The notes: generated by a model not told the origin, from the sequence alone. Shown: positions 9,566 through 18,843, numbered from the stretch's first letter. The stretch is DNA of 64,000 bases from Desulforamulus ferrireducens (GCF_002005145.1 NZ_CP019698.1:992001-1056000), one strand, 5' to 3'. Program-made: numbers and translations.

Positions 9566-10096
9566 TTGCTCCCAGGTGATTTTTTGATCCTCGGCCTAAT
9601 CATCGGTGCTGTTTTTATCTATTATATAACTAAATTTTGGCAATCCCAGCGGGCTAGAAAGCGGGTGCTAAGGGCAGGGAAGGCTGAGTCAGCGGCCAGA
9701 AAATTTTTGGAGACACGGGGTTACAGCATTCTGGCAGTGCAGGAGAGGGTGCCCATTGTCACGAAAGTTAATGGCAAGCCGCACAAAAGTCATATTAAGG
9801 CAGATTTAATTGTGCAAAAGGGAAAACAGGTATTTGTTGTTGATGTAAAAACGGGGGATGTGGCACTAAAACCGGCCTCACCCGATAACAGACGTCAATT
9901 ATTGGAATATTACTTGGTGTACCGAACAGACGGTGTGTTGATTTTGGATATGGACAACGAAAGACTATATACCTTGGAATTTGATATTAAATTCCCGACT
10001 ACCAGGGGATTTGCCCCGCTACCTTACTTGCTTTGTTTTTTGGCAGGGGCCATAGTGGTTTTTATTTTATTTTATAAAGGGGGAGCTATCAGTTGA
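9566..10096 (+). CDS. Membrane-anchored PD-(D/E)XK nuclease-like protein
   Basis: 176 residues, not assigned to a named family. An N-terminal membrane segment (residues about 6-22) and a C-terminal one (about 152-170) flank a soluble core. The core shows a restriction-endonuclease-like pattern: E41 in a helix (AESAARKFLETRGY), D80, then D93-V-K95 after a hydrophobic strand (FVVDVKTG), and Q111 in the next helix. This fits a PD-(D/E)XK fold that may cut or only bind nucleic acid. It overlaps nadK by four bases (TTGA) and follows tlyA by eight, so it is an operon member. Function is unknown; membrane placement is inferred from hydrophobicity. Confidence 0.7.
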   Translation: MLPGDFLILGLIIGAVFIYYITKFWQSQRARKRVLRAGKAESAARKFLETRGYSILAVQERVPIVTKVNGKPHKSHIKADLIVQKGKQVFVVDVKTGDVALKPASPDNRRQLLEYYLVYRTDGVLILDMDNERLYTLEFDIKFPTTRGFAPLPYLLCFLAGAIVVFILFYKGGAIS

Positions 10097-10953
10097 ACAC
10101 CATCGGACTGGTGGTCAACAGCAGCAAAAGCAATGTTGCAGAACCTGTCAACAGGCTGGTTGCCTGGTTAAAGGAAAGAAAGGTAAAAGTACTCTACAAC
10201 CAAGAAAGTGCAGCCCTCTTAGGCCTGGGGAAGGGATTACCCACGGCAGAACTAGCCCGGCAATGTGACTGCATCATGGTTTGGGGCGGTGATGGCACGC
10301 TGCTCAACTGTGCTCGGCAGACTGCCTTTACCGGTACTCCCATATTTGGGGTTAACCTGGGTCGCTTAGGTTTTTTAACAGAAATAGATATACCGGATCT
10401 CCGAGACAAAATGCAAGCACTCTTAGCTGGTGAGTATTTTATTGAAGAAAGAATGATGCTGCAGGCCACAGTACTAAGAGAAAATCAGATTATTGATCAG
10501 GCTATTTGCCTAAATGATGCAGTGGTCTCCAAAGGGGCTTCCTTACGCATGGTCTATCTTACCATGAAGGTTAATGGGGAACATGCCGGAACCTTCGCAG
10601 CGGATGGACTTATTTTAGCCAGCCCCACCGGTTCTACGGCCTATTCCCTGTCTGCCGGGGGCCCCATCATTACTCCGGAAGCCCAAGTTTTGCTCATTAC
10701 CCCCATTTGTCCCCATTCATCCAACAGACCAATGGTCATAGCCCCGGAGAGTGAAGTGGAGGTTGAGGTACTGCCTGATGTGGAAGATGTACGATTAACC
10801 TTGGATGGTCAGCACGGCATAACCCTCAAGGTAGGGGATAAGGTGATCATCAAAAGAGCTGAGGTTAAGGCAAAATTTCTCAGGATCCATAAAACAAATT
10901 TTTTTGACGTCTTACGGGGTAAATTAAAGGAGTGGCAGAGTGGTCTTGATTAA
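10093..10953 (+). CDS. nadK: ATP-NAD kinase
   Basis: 286 residues. NAD kinase phosphorylates NAD to NADP. The diagnostic GGDGTLLNCAR motif (residues 60-70), NLGRLGFLTE near 87, the NDAVV segment and the TAYSLSAGGPII glycine-rich motif are all present. The TTG start overlaps the stop of the preceding gene; GGGGGAG lies upstream. The end overlaps the next gene by 14 bases. The nadK-argR-recN order is the conserved Firmicute arrangement. Confidence 0.96.
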   Translation: MNTIGLVVNSSKSNVAEPVNRLVAWLKERKVKVLYNQESAALLGLGKGLPTAELARQCDCIMVWGGDGTLLNCARQTAFTGTPIFGVNLGRLGFLTEIDIPDLRDKMQALLAGEYFIEERMMLQATVLRENQIIDQAICLNDAVVSKGASLRMVYLTMKVNGEHAGTFAADGLILASPTGSTAYSLSAGGPIITPEAQVLLITPICPHSSNRPMVIAPESEVEVEVLPDVEDVRLTLDGQHGITLKVGDKVIIKRAEVKAKFLRIHKTNFFDVLRGKLKEWQSGLD

Positions 10954-11524
10954 TTGGTTTACAGTGGCCAAACTGGGGCATCATTTTCTTTTGGAAATTT
11001 TACAGGAAGGCGACACTGCATTGGACGGTACCATGGGTAACGGACATGATACCCTGATGCTAGCCCAAGCAGTGGGTGCCCGGGGTAAAGTATACGCCTT
11101 TGATATCCAGACACAGGCTATTAACAAGACCAGGGAAAAATTGGCTGCTGCCAATGTGCTGGATGAAAGGGTACAATTAATTCAAGACAGCCACCATAAA
11201 CTTAGCGAATATATTGTAGGTCCTCTACAAGGGGCCATTTATAACTTAGGGTACCTGCCAGGTAGTGATAAAGAGATTATCACCCGTACAGATACCACCC
11301 TGGCTGCTCTGCAGCAAACCCTGGAGCTACTTTCAAAGGGTGGTCGTCTGGTCATTGTGGTCTACCCAGGACACCCGGGTGGGCAAGAGGAAAAGGAGGC
11401 TATAGAAGATATGGCTTCTCGGTTGGATGCTCGTCAATACAAGGTACTCAAGGTAAATTTGCTTAACTGTCCACCCTCGGCACCGGGCGTAATACTTATA
11501 GAGAAGGTGGTGGAAAAGGTATGA
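10940..11524 (+). CDS. Class I SAM-dependent methyltransferase (YtqB/putative rRNA methylase family)
   Basis: 194 residues. The N-terminal half carries a Rossmann SAM motif: [20 protein letters not shown] (motif I) and [12 protein letters not shown] (acidic motif II). It fits the putative rRNA methylase (YtqB/MraW-like) family found beside nadK-argR-recN in Clostridia. Substrate is not known from sequence. GTG start inside the end of nadK, with AAAGGAG upstream; the stop overlaps argR by four bases (ATGA), so the block is tightly coupled. Confidence 0.82.
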   Translation: MVLINWFTVAKLGHHFLLEILQEGDTALDGTMGNGHDTLMLAQAVGARGKVYAFDIQTQAINKTREKLAAANVLDERVQLIQDSHHKLSEYIVGPLQGAIYNLGYLPGSDKEIITRTDTTLAALQQTLELLSKGGRLVIVVYPGHPGGQEEKEAIEDMASRLDARQYKVLKVNLLNCPPSAPGVILIEKVVEKV

Positions 11525-11979
11525 AAACACAACGTCAAGCCAAAATATTGGAACTGGTGCGGGAAAGAACCATAGAAACTCAGGAGGAACTGGCTGCCGC
11601 CCTGCGGGCGGAAGGGTTTGAAGTTACCCAAGCCACAGTTTCCAGAGACATTAAGGAACTTAGTTTAATTAAAATACCCGGCGAAAATAATACTTCTTAC
11701 TATGCCTCCCCCGATGAACCTTTAATGCGTCGAGGCGGTGAGGAACGCTTAAAACGCTTGGTTAGACTCTCCCTCAGCGATATTAACTCCAGCGAGAATT
11801 TAATTATCATAAAGACCCCGCCTGGGGAAGCCCAGGGGATGGCCTCGGCCATTGATCATATCCATTGGCCGGAAATTATTGGTACCGTAGCAGGGGATGA
11901 CACCATCTTAGTTATTGTTAAGCCCAAAGAGGTTGCTTCACAGGTTGTGCAGAGATTTTTGGATCTGGCAAGGAGGTAA
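11521..11979 (+). CDS. argR: Arginine repressor ArgR/AhrC
   Basis: 152 residues, normal length. N-terminal winged helix ([28 protein letters not shown], residues about 20-47) and C-terminal arginine-binding hexamerisation domain with [32 protein letters not shown]. ArgR binds ARG boxes when arginine is high and controls biosynthesis and catabolism genes. In Firmicutes argR commonly lies directly upstream of recN, as here. The ATG overlaps the previous stop. No ARG operator was identified in the window. Confidence 0.96.
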   Translation: MKTQRQAKILELVRERTIETQEELAAALRAEGFEVTQATVSRDIKELSLIKIPGENNTSYYASPDEPLMRRGGEERLKRLVRLSLSDINSSENLIIIKTPPGEAQGMASAIDHIHWPEIIGTVAGDDTILVIVKPKEVASQVVQRFLDLARR

Positions 11980-11983
11980 GCCT

Positions 11984-13687
11984 GTGCTCCGGTCGTTGTA
12001 TATTAAAAATTTTGCTTTAATAGATGATATTGAAGTAACCTTTGAACCAGGTCTCTGTGTAGTTACCGGTGAAACCGGGGCCGGTAAATCGATGCTCATA
12101 GATGCTTTACAGGTAGCCTTGGGCAGCCGGGCTTCCTCTGATTTTATCCGGGCTGGCAGGGAAAAAGCCATTGTCCAGGCCACCTTTGATGTGGCCGAAT
12201 TAACCTGGTTAAAACAACGGTTAGCCGAGCAGGGCATTGATTGCGATGAGGATCAATTATTGATCTTTACAAGGGAGTTGTCCCGCAACGGTAAAAATGT
12301 CTGCCGCGTAAATGGCCGCCTAACCAATCTTAGTGTCTATCGAGAAGCAGGTATGGGGCTGGTGGATATGTTGGGCCAGCACGAACAACAAACCCTGCTT
12401 AATCAGGATAGACACCGCTGGCTTTTGGACAGACTGGGCGGCACAGAACTGTTAAACCAGGCTCAGAAGATTAAGGACATTTACCGACAATGGAAAGAGG
12501 CAACAGCCCAATTAGAGGAACTGGAAAGCAATGCCCGGGAGTTAGCCAGACGGATGGATATGCTTAACTTTCAGGTACAGGAGATTAAAAAGGCTGACTT
12601 AAAACCGGGGGAAGAAGAAGAGCTATTTATTGAACGACGTTTACTGGTCAACTCGGAGAAGATTTCCCGATTAGCCGGAGAGGTCTACCAATACCTGTAT
12701 GGTGGTGAAGCCCGGGTCAAACCGGCGGTAGAAACGGTGGGACAGGCTGTTTCATCTCTGAGGGAATTGTGTGAAATAGATGCCAACCTGAGTGGCTTGT
12801 TGGAGATGGTGGAAAGCGCCCTCTACCAAATAGAGGATGTAGCCAGGGAAATCTCCTCCTACCAGGACAACATAGAATACAATCCCCAAAGGTTAGACAA
12901 TATTGAACACAGATTATCTTTGATCAAACAACTAAAGTATAAATATGGAACGACAGTGGAGGAAATTTTAGCCTATCAGAAAGCGGCGGCAGCTGAGTTA
13001 GATTTGCTAAGCAATAGTACAGAGCGGGCCGAGGAATTAAAGAATAGGATCGCTGCCTTAGCCAAGGAATGGCACCAGGAGGCTAAATTACTGAGTAAAC
13101 TGCGCCAAGGGGCAGCCAGTAAGCTGGAACAAGATGTGGCCAGGGAATTAAAATATTTGGAAATGAAGGGCCTGGAATTTAAAGTTGGGTTTAAGTCAAG
13201 AAAGGACATCTCCCCCCATGGCTTGGAGGAAATTGAGTTTTTAATTGCACCAAACCCAGGGGAACCACCGCGGCCGCTGCAAAAAATTGCCTCGGGTGGT
13301 GAGCTTTCCCGGATTATGCTGGCACTTAAGGTTTTACTGGCCAGAATAGACGAAGTACCTACTTTGATTTTTGATGAAGTTGATACAGGTGTGGGGGGCA
13401 AAGCCTTACAAGCCATTGGTGAAAAATTGGCACACATTGGTAATTCAAAACAGGTTATCTGTGTTACCCACGGTCCCCAGGTGGCATGTTTTGCCGATGC
13501 GCATTATTTAATTAGTAAATCAGTTGAGGATGGCCATGCTAAGACATCGGTGGTTCAGCTGGATGAAGAGGGAAGAATAGCTGAATTGGCTCGGATGCTG
13601 GCAGGTAGGGAAATAACCGATGTGGTTAAAAACCACGCCAGCCAAATGCTTAAAATGTCGGCGGTTTATAAACAAAAGGCTTTATAA
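11984..13687 (+). CDS. recN: DNA repair protein RecN
   Basis: 567 residues from the GTG at 11984, with AAGGAGG seven bases upstream; a longer in-frame reading from 11915 lies inside argR and is rejected. RecN is an SMC-like ATPase that acts early in double-strand break repair. Walker A GETGAGKSM lies near residues 29-37 after the N-terminal LRSLYIKNFALIDD; coiled-coil arms occupy the middle; the signature ASGGELSRIMLALK and Walker B TLIFDEVDTGVGG lie near the C-terminus, followed by VTHGPQVA. It ends the large housekeeping cluster. Confidence 0.97.
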   Translation: MLRSLYIKNFALIDDIEVTFEPGLCVVTGETGAGKSMLIDALQVALGSRASSDFIRAGREKAIVQATFDVAELTWLKQRLAEQGIDCDEDQLLIFTRELSRNGKNVCRVNGRLTNLSVYREAGMGLVDMLGQHEQQTLLNQDRHRWLLDRLGGTELLNQAQKIKDIYRQWKEATAQLEELESNARELARRMDMLNFQVQEIKKADLKPGEEEELFIERRLLVNSEKISRLAGEVYQYLYGGEARVKPAVETVGQAVSSLRELCEIDANLSGLLEMVESALYQIEDVAREISSYQDNIEYNPQRLDNIEHRLSLIKQLKYKYGTTVEEILAYQKAAAAELDLLSNSTERAEELKNRIAALAKEWHQEAKLLSKLRQGAASKLEQDVARELKYLEMKGLEFKVGFKSRKDISPHGLEEIEFLIAPNPGEPPRPLQKIASGGELSRIMLALKVLLARIDEVPTLIFDEVDTGVGGKALQAIGEKLAHIGNSKQVICVTHGPQVACFADAHYLISKSVEDGHAKTSVVQLDEEGRIAELARMLAGREITDVVKNHASQMLKMSAVYKQKAL

Positions 13688-13696
13688 AAATTTTTG

Positions 13697-13725
13697 AGCG
13701 ACTGTCTAGCAGTTGCTTTTTTTTA
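13697..13725 (+). terminator. Terminator after recN
   Basis: AGCGACTG pairs with CAGTTGCT (one G-T pair) and a run of eight T follows directly. Confidence 0.85.
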
Positions 13726-13955
13726 TTATAAACGGTTATACAAACAAAACTTACAAAAATGTCGAAGACAGCAAAAAAGCTGAATTCGGTAATTTCCGGC
13801 AGAAATGAGATGATTAAAAGCTTTTTGTTAAGGTAATCTTAAGATTACGCAGAGTTTATTTCTCTTTTTTCAGTTTTCTTTAATTTACGATATCCATTTT
13901 TAAAAAAAGGAGGGATGAAAGGGCACCAATATAAAATATTAAGGAGGGGCTGTAC

Positions 13956-15302
13956 TTGGACTTCCAGAAAAAAAGGACGCCTGTATTAATTGTGGCGATT
14001 ATCTTCTTGGGCCTTTGTCTTCAGCTCCCGTTCCAATTGCTAAATCATTTGCCGATTCAACAAAGTGTATCCGTAGGTGATAAACTTAGTTTTGACATCG
14101 GATTACCTAAATATTTAGAGCAGAACCTCTTAAAGTATAGCTATGAAACCAATCTTAATTCCTCAGCAATTATTACAACCGGAAATATTACTCCTGTGGC
14201 AACCACTCCGGGCCAACTGGATGTGCAGGTAAAATTATTTGGTTTAATCCCTGTAAGAAATATTTCGGTCAATGTTATACCGGAAATCAGGGTGATACCT
14301 GGCGGTCAGGCAGTGGGTGTGATGATCGAATCAGAGGGAGTCATGGTTGTCGGTCGCTCCGCTATTATTGATGAAGAGGGAAAAAGACATAATCCCGCAG
14401 CCGAAGCAGGTATTCAATTGGGGGATATACTCCTCAGTGTGAACGATCAAGTGGTGGAGACTGAAAGCCAGGCTCAGGAGATGATCAATAAGCTGGGGCA
14501 AAAAGGTAAACCATTGGTTATGAAATTTAAGGAGAGAGATTCCCAGAAAATATTTCAAACCAAAATCACACCCATTTACTGTAAGGAAACAAAGCGCTAT
14601 CGAGTGGGGCTGTTTGTCCGTGACAGTACAGCGGGAGTGGGTACCCTGACTTTTTACCACCCGGAAAGCAATTCCTATGGTGCCTTGGGTCATATTATCA
14701 CGGATATTGATACCTGTCGGCCCATTAATTTAAGTAAAGGAAAAGTAGTGGGGGCACAAATTGAAGGAATAAGAAGGAGTAAAAAAGGGCAGCCGGGAGA
14801 AAAAATGGGAGTTTTTCACAGAGGGGAAGGTATTGTCGGTAACATTACCAAAAATACCAATTGCGGTATCTTTGGTAAGCTTAACAAAGCACCTGAAAAT
14901 ACTTACACCCAGGGAACTATACCGGTGGCCATGGCCAATCAGGTAAAGGAAGGGCCAGCTTATATTTATACTGTTTTACAGGGCAATAAGATTGAAAAAT
15001 ATGATATTGAAGTAGAACAAATTAACCTTTATGGTCGGGCCGAAGGAAAAGGTATGATTATCAGAATAACCGATAAAGAACTACTGGCCAAGACCGGCGG
15101 CATTATCCAGGGGATGTCAGGCAGTCCTATTATACAAGATGGTAGACTCATTGGCGCTGTTACCCATGTTTTTGTCAATGACCCCACCAGAGGCTACGGA
15201 GTAATGGCTGAGTGGATGTTATATGACTCAGGAGTACTACCTAAACAAGTGAGCGAGAGAAAAAATGCACAATTTGGCGCTAGAGGCTATGTAGCGTGCT
15301 AA
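13956..15302 (+). CDS. spoIVB: SpoIVB serine peptidase (sigma-K checkpoint)
   Basis: 448 residues. SpoIVB is made in the forespore, crosses its membrane and cleaves SpoIVFA to release pro-sigma-K processing. Seen: an N-terminal hydrophobic signal/anchor (residues about 9-27), a PDZ domain around 115-200 (AAEAGIQLGDILLSVNDQVV), and the S55 peptidase domain with catalytic-serine motif GMSGSPIIQDGRLIGAVTHVFV near residues 387-408. The TTG start has AAGGAGGGG about nine bases upstream. Gene order recN-spoIVB-spo0A is the conserved Bacillus/Clostridia order. A 0A box (TGTCGAA, 13760-13766) lies in the upstream gap. Confidence 0.97.
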   Translation: MDFQKKRTPVLIVAIIFLGLCLQLPFQLLNHLPIQQSVSVGDKLSFDIGLPKYLEQNLLKYSYETNLNSSAIITTGNITPVATTPGQLDVQVKLFGLIPVRNISVNVIPEIRVIPGGQAVGVMIESEGVMVVGRSAIIDEEGKRHNPAAEAGIQLGDILLSVNDQVVETESQAQEMINKLGQKGKPLVMKFKERDSQKIFQTKITPIYCKETKRYRVGLFVRDSTAGVGTLTFYHPESNSYGALGHIITDIDTCRPINLSKGKVVGAQIEGIRRSKKGQPGEKMGVFHRGEGIVGNITKNTNCGIFGKLNKAPENTYTQGTIPVAMANQVKEGPAYIYTVLQGNKIEKYDIEVEQINLYGRAEGKGMIIRITDKELLAKTGGIIQGMSGSPIIQDGRLIGAVTHVFVNDPTRGYGVMAEWMLYDSGVLPKQVSERKNAQFGARGYVAC

Positions 15303-15335
15303 ATTCAATTAAATTCAAGAATTTCGTCTAATATG

Positions 15336-15413
15336 TGTCGAATTGAATTATTTTACCCTTTTTAGTAAATTTTTCCCTTTTTAAAGAAGGAGTTTATACC
15401 CCGCCTGTCGAAA
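15336..15413 (+). promoter_or_regulatory. spo0A control region: sigma-H-like promoter and two 0A boxes
   Basis: Two exact TGTCGAA 0A-box cores lie at 15336-15342 and 15406-15412. A sigma-H-like promoter reads GAAGGAGTT (15386-15394, consensus RNAGGAWWW with one mismatch), 12-nt spacer, GTCGAAA (15407-15413, consensus RNNGAAT with one mismatch). The second 0A box overlaps the -10, which suggests Spo0A~P acts at this start site. The same 12-nt spacing and GAAA ending are found at the spoIIA promoter in this window. Confidence 0.6.
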
Positions 15414-15478
15414 GCTATAAACCACTAGATAGATATTCCAGATAATGGAAAAGAAAAGAATATAATAGGAGGCGGGGT
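15398..15478 (+). promoter_or_regulatory. Inverted repeat pairing upstream DNA with the spo0A ribosome site
   Basis: ACCCCGCCT (15398-15406) and AGGCGGGGT (15470-15478) are perfect 9-bp complements; the second contains the AGG of the spo0A SD (AGGAGG, 15467-15472). The first arm is upstream of the predicted sigma-H start, so pairing can occur only in longer transcripts. Role is inferred. Confidence 0.4.
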
Positions 15479-15486
15479 CTTACATT

Positions 15487-16257
15487 ATGATTAGAAAGGC
15501 GATCAAGGTACTAATAGCGGATGATAACAGAGATTTCTGTGAATTGTTAAAGGAATTTATAAATGAACAGGATGACTTTGTATTAGTGGGCATGGCCTAT
15601 AATGGCTTGGAAGCCTTGGAAATAATTAATCAGCAAACACCTGATGTTATAGTACTTGATATTATCATGCCACATTTAGACGGTATAGGTGTATTAGAGA
15701 AAATTTCCTCAGGGGCAGTGGCCCATAAACCCAAGGTTATTATGTTAACTGCCTTTGGCCAAGAAAGCGTTACCGCTCGGGCGGTGGAACTAGGTGCCGA
15801 TTATTATATATTAAAACCCTTTGACTTTTCCGTTCTGGGCACGAGAATCCGTCAACTGGCCGATGGTGTGGCAGTAGGCCAGTATATTTCTGTCAACAAA
15901 CCACGCAATTTAGATGTGGCAGTTACCAACATTATTCACGAGATGGGAGTACCCGCCCATATTAAAGGATATCATTATCTCCGTGAGGCCATTCTCTGCG
16001 TGATTAATGAAGTAAATCTGTTAGGGGCAGTTACCAAAGAGCTGTACCCCATGATTGCGCAAAAATACCAAACTACACCCAGCCGGGTTGAAAGGGCCAT
16101 TCGCCATGCCATTGAGTTAGCCTGGGATCGCGGTAATATCGAAATGATGACCAAGTTCTTCGGTTACACCATCAACCTGGAACGTGGTAAGCCCACTAAC
16201 TCTGAATTTATTGCCATGGTGGCGGATAAATTGAGAATTGAGAGTAAAGTAAGCTAA
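15487..16257 (+). CDS. spo0A: Sporulation master regulator Spo0A
   Basis: 256 residues. The N-terminal receiver has the acidic pocket D12-D13, phospho-acceptor D58 ([13 protein letters not shown]) and the conserved Lys of ILKPFDF near 113. The C-terminal DNA-binding domain carries the invariant recognition region [19 protein letters not shown] and a FFGYTI tail. Phosphorylated Spo0A binds TGTCGAA boxes to start sporulation; boxes occur upstream of this gene and of spoIIA. AGGAGG lies 14 bases before the ATG, rather far. A strong terminator follows. Confidence 0.98.
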   Translation: MIRKAIKVLIADDNRDFCELLKEFINEQDDFVLVGMAYNGLEALEIINQQTPDVIVLDIIMPHLDGIGVLEKISSGAVAHKPKVIMLTAFGQESVTARAVELGADYYILKPFDFSVLGTRIRQLADGVAVGQYISVNKPRNLDVAVTNIIHEMGVPAHIKGYHYLREAILCVINEVNLLGAVTKELYPMIAQKYQTTPSRVERAIRHAIELAWDRGNIEMMTKFFGYTINLERGKPTNSEFIAMVADKLRIESKVS

Positions 16258-16267
16258 ATCCCACGAA

Positions 16268-16310
16268 AAAATAAGCACCTCTCGTACAACTGAGAGGTGC
16301 TTATTTTTTA
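16268..16310. terminator. Bidirectional terminator after spo0A
   Basis: A 14-bp perfect stem (AATAAGCACCTCTC and its complement) with an 8-nt loop is flanked by A-run on the left and T-run on the right, so it can end transcripts from both strands: spo0A and the small convergent gene at 16308-16484. Confidence 0.92.
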
Positions 16311-16484
16311 ATGTTGTTTATAGCTAGTTGTTACATATAATTTACCAGATATTTTTCCACCTACACCTTTGATGACAGTGTTAGAGGACCTGGTAAATAA
16401 TGGTGGTTGCGGATTGCCGGAGAGCTTAACTTGTGATAATAAATTAACCATACCGGGAGTTATCTGATGAAAATTGTTTTTCAA
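16308..16484 (-). CDS. Small unknown protein, 58 residues, convergent with spo0A
   Basis: The minus strand holds an open frame of 58 codons starting with TTG, with GGGGG eight bases upstream as ribosome site, and ending right at the bidirectional terminator shared with spo0A. The translation begins MKNNFHQITPGMVNLLSQ and has a proline patch (GNPQPP) followed by a Gly/Ser/Thr/Val-rich beta-like tail ending YKQH. No signal peptide or membrane helix is seen. I do not recognise a family. Start spacing and terminator position support a real gene; it is otherwise the only candidate in the 16.3-16.77 kb gap. Confidence 0.5.
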   Translation of the reverse strand: MKNNFHQITPGMVNLLSQVKLSGNPQPPLFTRSSNTVIKGVGGKISGKLYVTTSYKQH

Positions 16485-16779
16485 AATAAATACCCCCTAT
16501 AAATAAATTATCTCAGACAGCTATAATATTAAACCCTTTTGGGATTACTTTAAATATAATCTTGTTGGCATTTGAGGATAATTAGAGGGAAAGTTACTAG
16601 GCATTAAAAAGTTTGCCAGGAACATGTTACACCGGATAAAAAAAGTAAGTCATATTTCTAAGAATAAAACAGATTAAAATACCCAATATATGCGTGTATA
16701 GGAAAAAAATAACATAAGCTATACTTGACTTAACCTATTATTATCATTAGAATGAAGGTGGTAAGGTGGTGTATTGTGG
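16485..16779. other. AT-rich gap upstream of steA
   Basis: About 300 bases with no convincing frame. The left part should hold the promoter of the small minus-strand gene; the right part contains TTGACT (about 16724) followed by AT-rich sequence before steA. No RNA fold stood out. Confidence 0.4.
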
Positions 16780-17904
16780 ATGAATATAAGAGCAATCGCC
16801 CGAGTAGATAAAAGAACAAAGGATTTAGCCAAAAGAATACATGCCAATGAAATTGCAGTTATATGTCATCATGAATTAGATAAAGTAGCAGCAGATTCTT
16901 TAATTGCTGCCAAGGTCAAAGCAGTAATTAACGCCGACCCCTCACTAAGTGAGGATTACCCCAACCAGGGCCCGATTACTCTGTTAGAAGCAGGTATTCC
17001 TATCCTTGATAATGCAGGCAGGCACCTGATGGAGGAAGTTAAGGATGGTGATGAACTGGAGATACGGGGTAACGTTGTCTGGCATAAAGGCAGGAAGCTG
17101 GCAGAAGGAACCTTGTTGACCATTACACAGGTGAAAGAACACATGGAAAAATCCCGGAGCCGTATGGACCGGGTCTTGTCGCGTTTTATTCACAACACTC
17201 TGGATTATGCCCGCAATGAAGTGGATTTTGTCTGCGGAGGACTGAATATCCCGGAAGTAAGCACTAATTTTAAGGGCAAACATACCCTCATTGTGGTACG
17301 TGGCCACAATTACAAAGAAGACTTAAATACCATAAAATCTTACATTGATGAGGTTCACCCGGTTTTAATTGGTGTTGACGGTGGCGCTGACGCCTTATTG
17401 GAATTTGGTTATAAACCCGACATGATTATCGGTGATATGGACAGCATCACAGACCGTGCTCTATGCTGTGGCGCGGAACTGGTGGTGCATGCTTATCCCG
17501 ATGGACGGGCACCGGGCATGGAAAGGGTTCATGCCCTGGGGCAGCAGGCTAAGATTTTTCCGGCACCGGGCACCAGTGAAGATATTGCCATGATGTTAGC
17601 CTATGAAAATGGTACGGAATTAATTGTGGCTGTTGGCACCCACTCTAATATGTTAGATTTTTTAGAGAAGGGGCGCAAGGGTATGGCCAGTACCTTTCTA
17701 GTGCGCTTAAAGGTCGGGGATATTCTGGTGGATGCTAAAGGTGTTAGCCAACTGTACAACAAAAATCGTATCAAAATGAAATATGTGGGTCAAATATTAC
17801 TGGCTGGCCTGGTACCCCTGGCAGTTGTGGTGGCCATGGCACCACCCACCAGGGAGTTATTTAGATTATTAGTGTTAAATGTTAGATTAATCTTTGGGGT
17901 GTAG
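16780..17904 (+). CDS. steA: SteA-like protein (putative cytokinetic-ring/division factor, TPPK-like fold)
   Basis: 374 residues from the ATG at 16780 (AAGGTGG ten bases upstream; a TTG two codons earlier is too close). The middle carries VRGHNYKEDLNTI... VLIGVDGGADALLEFGYKPDMIIGDMDSI, the thiamin-pyrophosphokinase-like catalytic-domain pattern characteristic of SteA, and SEDIAMMLAYENG. A C-terminal hydrophobic segment (about residues 340-357) probably anchors it. In Corynebacterium, SteA works with the membrane protein SteB in cell separation; the next gene here is SteB-like, supporting the assignment. Catalytic activity is not established for the family. Confidence 0.8.
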   Translation: MNIRAIARVDKRTKDLAKRIHANEIAVICHHELDKVAADSLIAAKVKAVINADPSLSEDYPNQGPITLLEAGIPILDNAGRHLMEEVKDGDELEIRGNVVWHKGRKLAEGTLLTITQVKEHMEKSRSRMDRVLSRFIHNTLDYARNEVDFVCGGLNIPEVSTNFKGKHTLIVVRGHNYKEDLNTIKSYIDEVHPVLIGVDGGADALLEFGYKPDMIIGDMDSITDRALCCGAELVVHAYPDGRAPGMERVHALGQQAKIFPAPGTSEDIAMMLAYENGTELIVAVGTHSNMLDFLEKGRKGMASTFLVRLKVGDILVDAKGVSQLYNKNRIKMKYVGQILLAGLVPLAVVVAMAPPTRELFRLLVLNVRLIFGV

Positions 17905-17913
17905 GAGGAATCT

Positions 17914-18843
17914 ATGATTATTGATTATCGCTACCACATTGCTTCGTTGGTGGCTGTTTTTATAGCCCTGGGTATAGGCATCCTGGTGGGCAGTGCCGTA
18001 CTGGGTAATGATGGTATTGTGGAGCGACAGAAACAATTAGCGGACAGGCTGGAAGCCCAATTGGAGGAATTGAGGCAAAAGAATGAAGCTGTCCAGGCCA
18101 GGGCTAACAACCTGGAAATTGATAACAACATCCAAAAGCAATTTGAAAAACAAGTTCTACCGCCACTCATTAGCGGTAAATTAACAGGCAAAAGATTAGC
18201 CATTGTGGAAACAAACAGCTATGGTTTTCGAGACGATTTAGTCAATACACTAGCCATGGCCGGCGCCACTGTACAATCTGTAACCACTATTTTGGATGGC
18301 TTTGATTTAACCGATCATAAAGAGCGTTTAATCAGTGAGCTGGGTATTAAAGAACAAAGTGAAAATGAGATTATTGGCTTTTTGGCAACAGAAACTGCCC
18401 GGGGCATTTTGACCGGAGAAAAACAGGCATTGCTTAACACTTTAGCCCAAGCGGAGCTGTTAAAACTGTCCGGTGATTATGGTGTGCCGGTTGATGCAGT
18501 AATATTCATTGGCGGCAGTCAAGACCAAACTTTAGTTAAAACCGAAATAGTAGATTACCCGATGATCGATTATTTTTTGCAGCAAAAAATACCGGTCTTT
18601 GGTGTGGAAGAAACCAACGTTACCTATTCTTACATGAAAGCCTATCAAAAGAAAAGAATGAGTACTGTTGATAATGTGGAATCGGTACCGGGGCAATTGG
18701 CCTTGGTGATGTCCATTGCGGATAAGCCGGGACATTATGGGGTAAAACCAACCGCTCAGCAACTCCTGCCACCTTTTGATACGACTGGGGGTGTCGGCAA
18801 TAGCCAAAACGGCCAAAGTGTCGGTGGTAATTCCCGCCCATAA
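17914..18843 (+). CDS. SteB/MctB-like membrane protein ('copper transporter' family)
   Basis: 309 residues. N-terminal MIIDYRYHIASLVAVFIALGIGILVG is the hallmark of the MctB family: RYH motif then a single membrane helix (about residues 10-30), followed by a coiled-coil (about 37-80) and an extracellular domain. The family is often labelled copper transporter from mycobacterial MctB, but the homologue SteB pairs with SteA in division. The gene starts ten bases after steA with TAGGAGGA as ribosome site. The C-terminus (GGVGNSQNGQSVGGNSRP) is low-complexity. The next gene overlaps it by up to 68 bases. Confidence 0.78.
   Translation: MIIDYRYHIASLVAVFIALGIGILVGSAVLGNDGIVERQKQLADRLEAQLEELRQKNEAVQARANNLEIDNNIQKQFEKQVLPPLISGKLTGKRLAIVETNSYGFRDDLVNTLAMAGATVQSVTTILDGFDLTDHKERLISELGIKEQSENEIIGFLATETARGILTGEKQALLNTLAQAELLKLSGDYGVPVDAVIFIGGSQDQTLVKTEIVDYPMIDYFLQQKIPVFGVEETNVTYSYMKAYQKKRMSTVDNVESVPGQLALVMSIADKPGHYGVKPTAQQLLPPFDTTGGVGNSQNGQSVGGNSRP

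Noticed and set aside
12976-13437. 153-residue minus-strand frame within recN
   Set aside because: Shadow frame; serine/leucine-rich composition typical of the complement of helical coding sequence.
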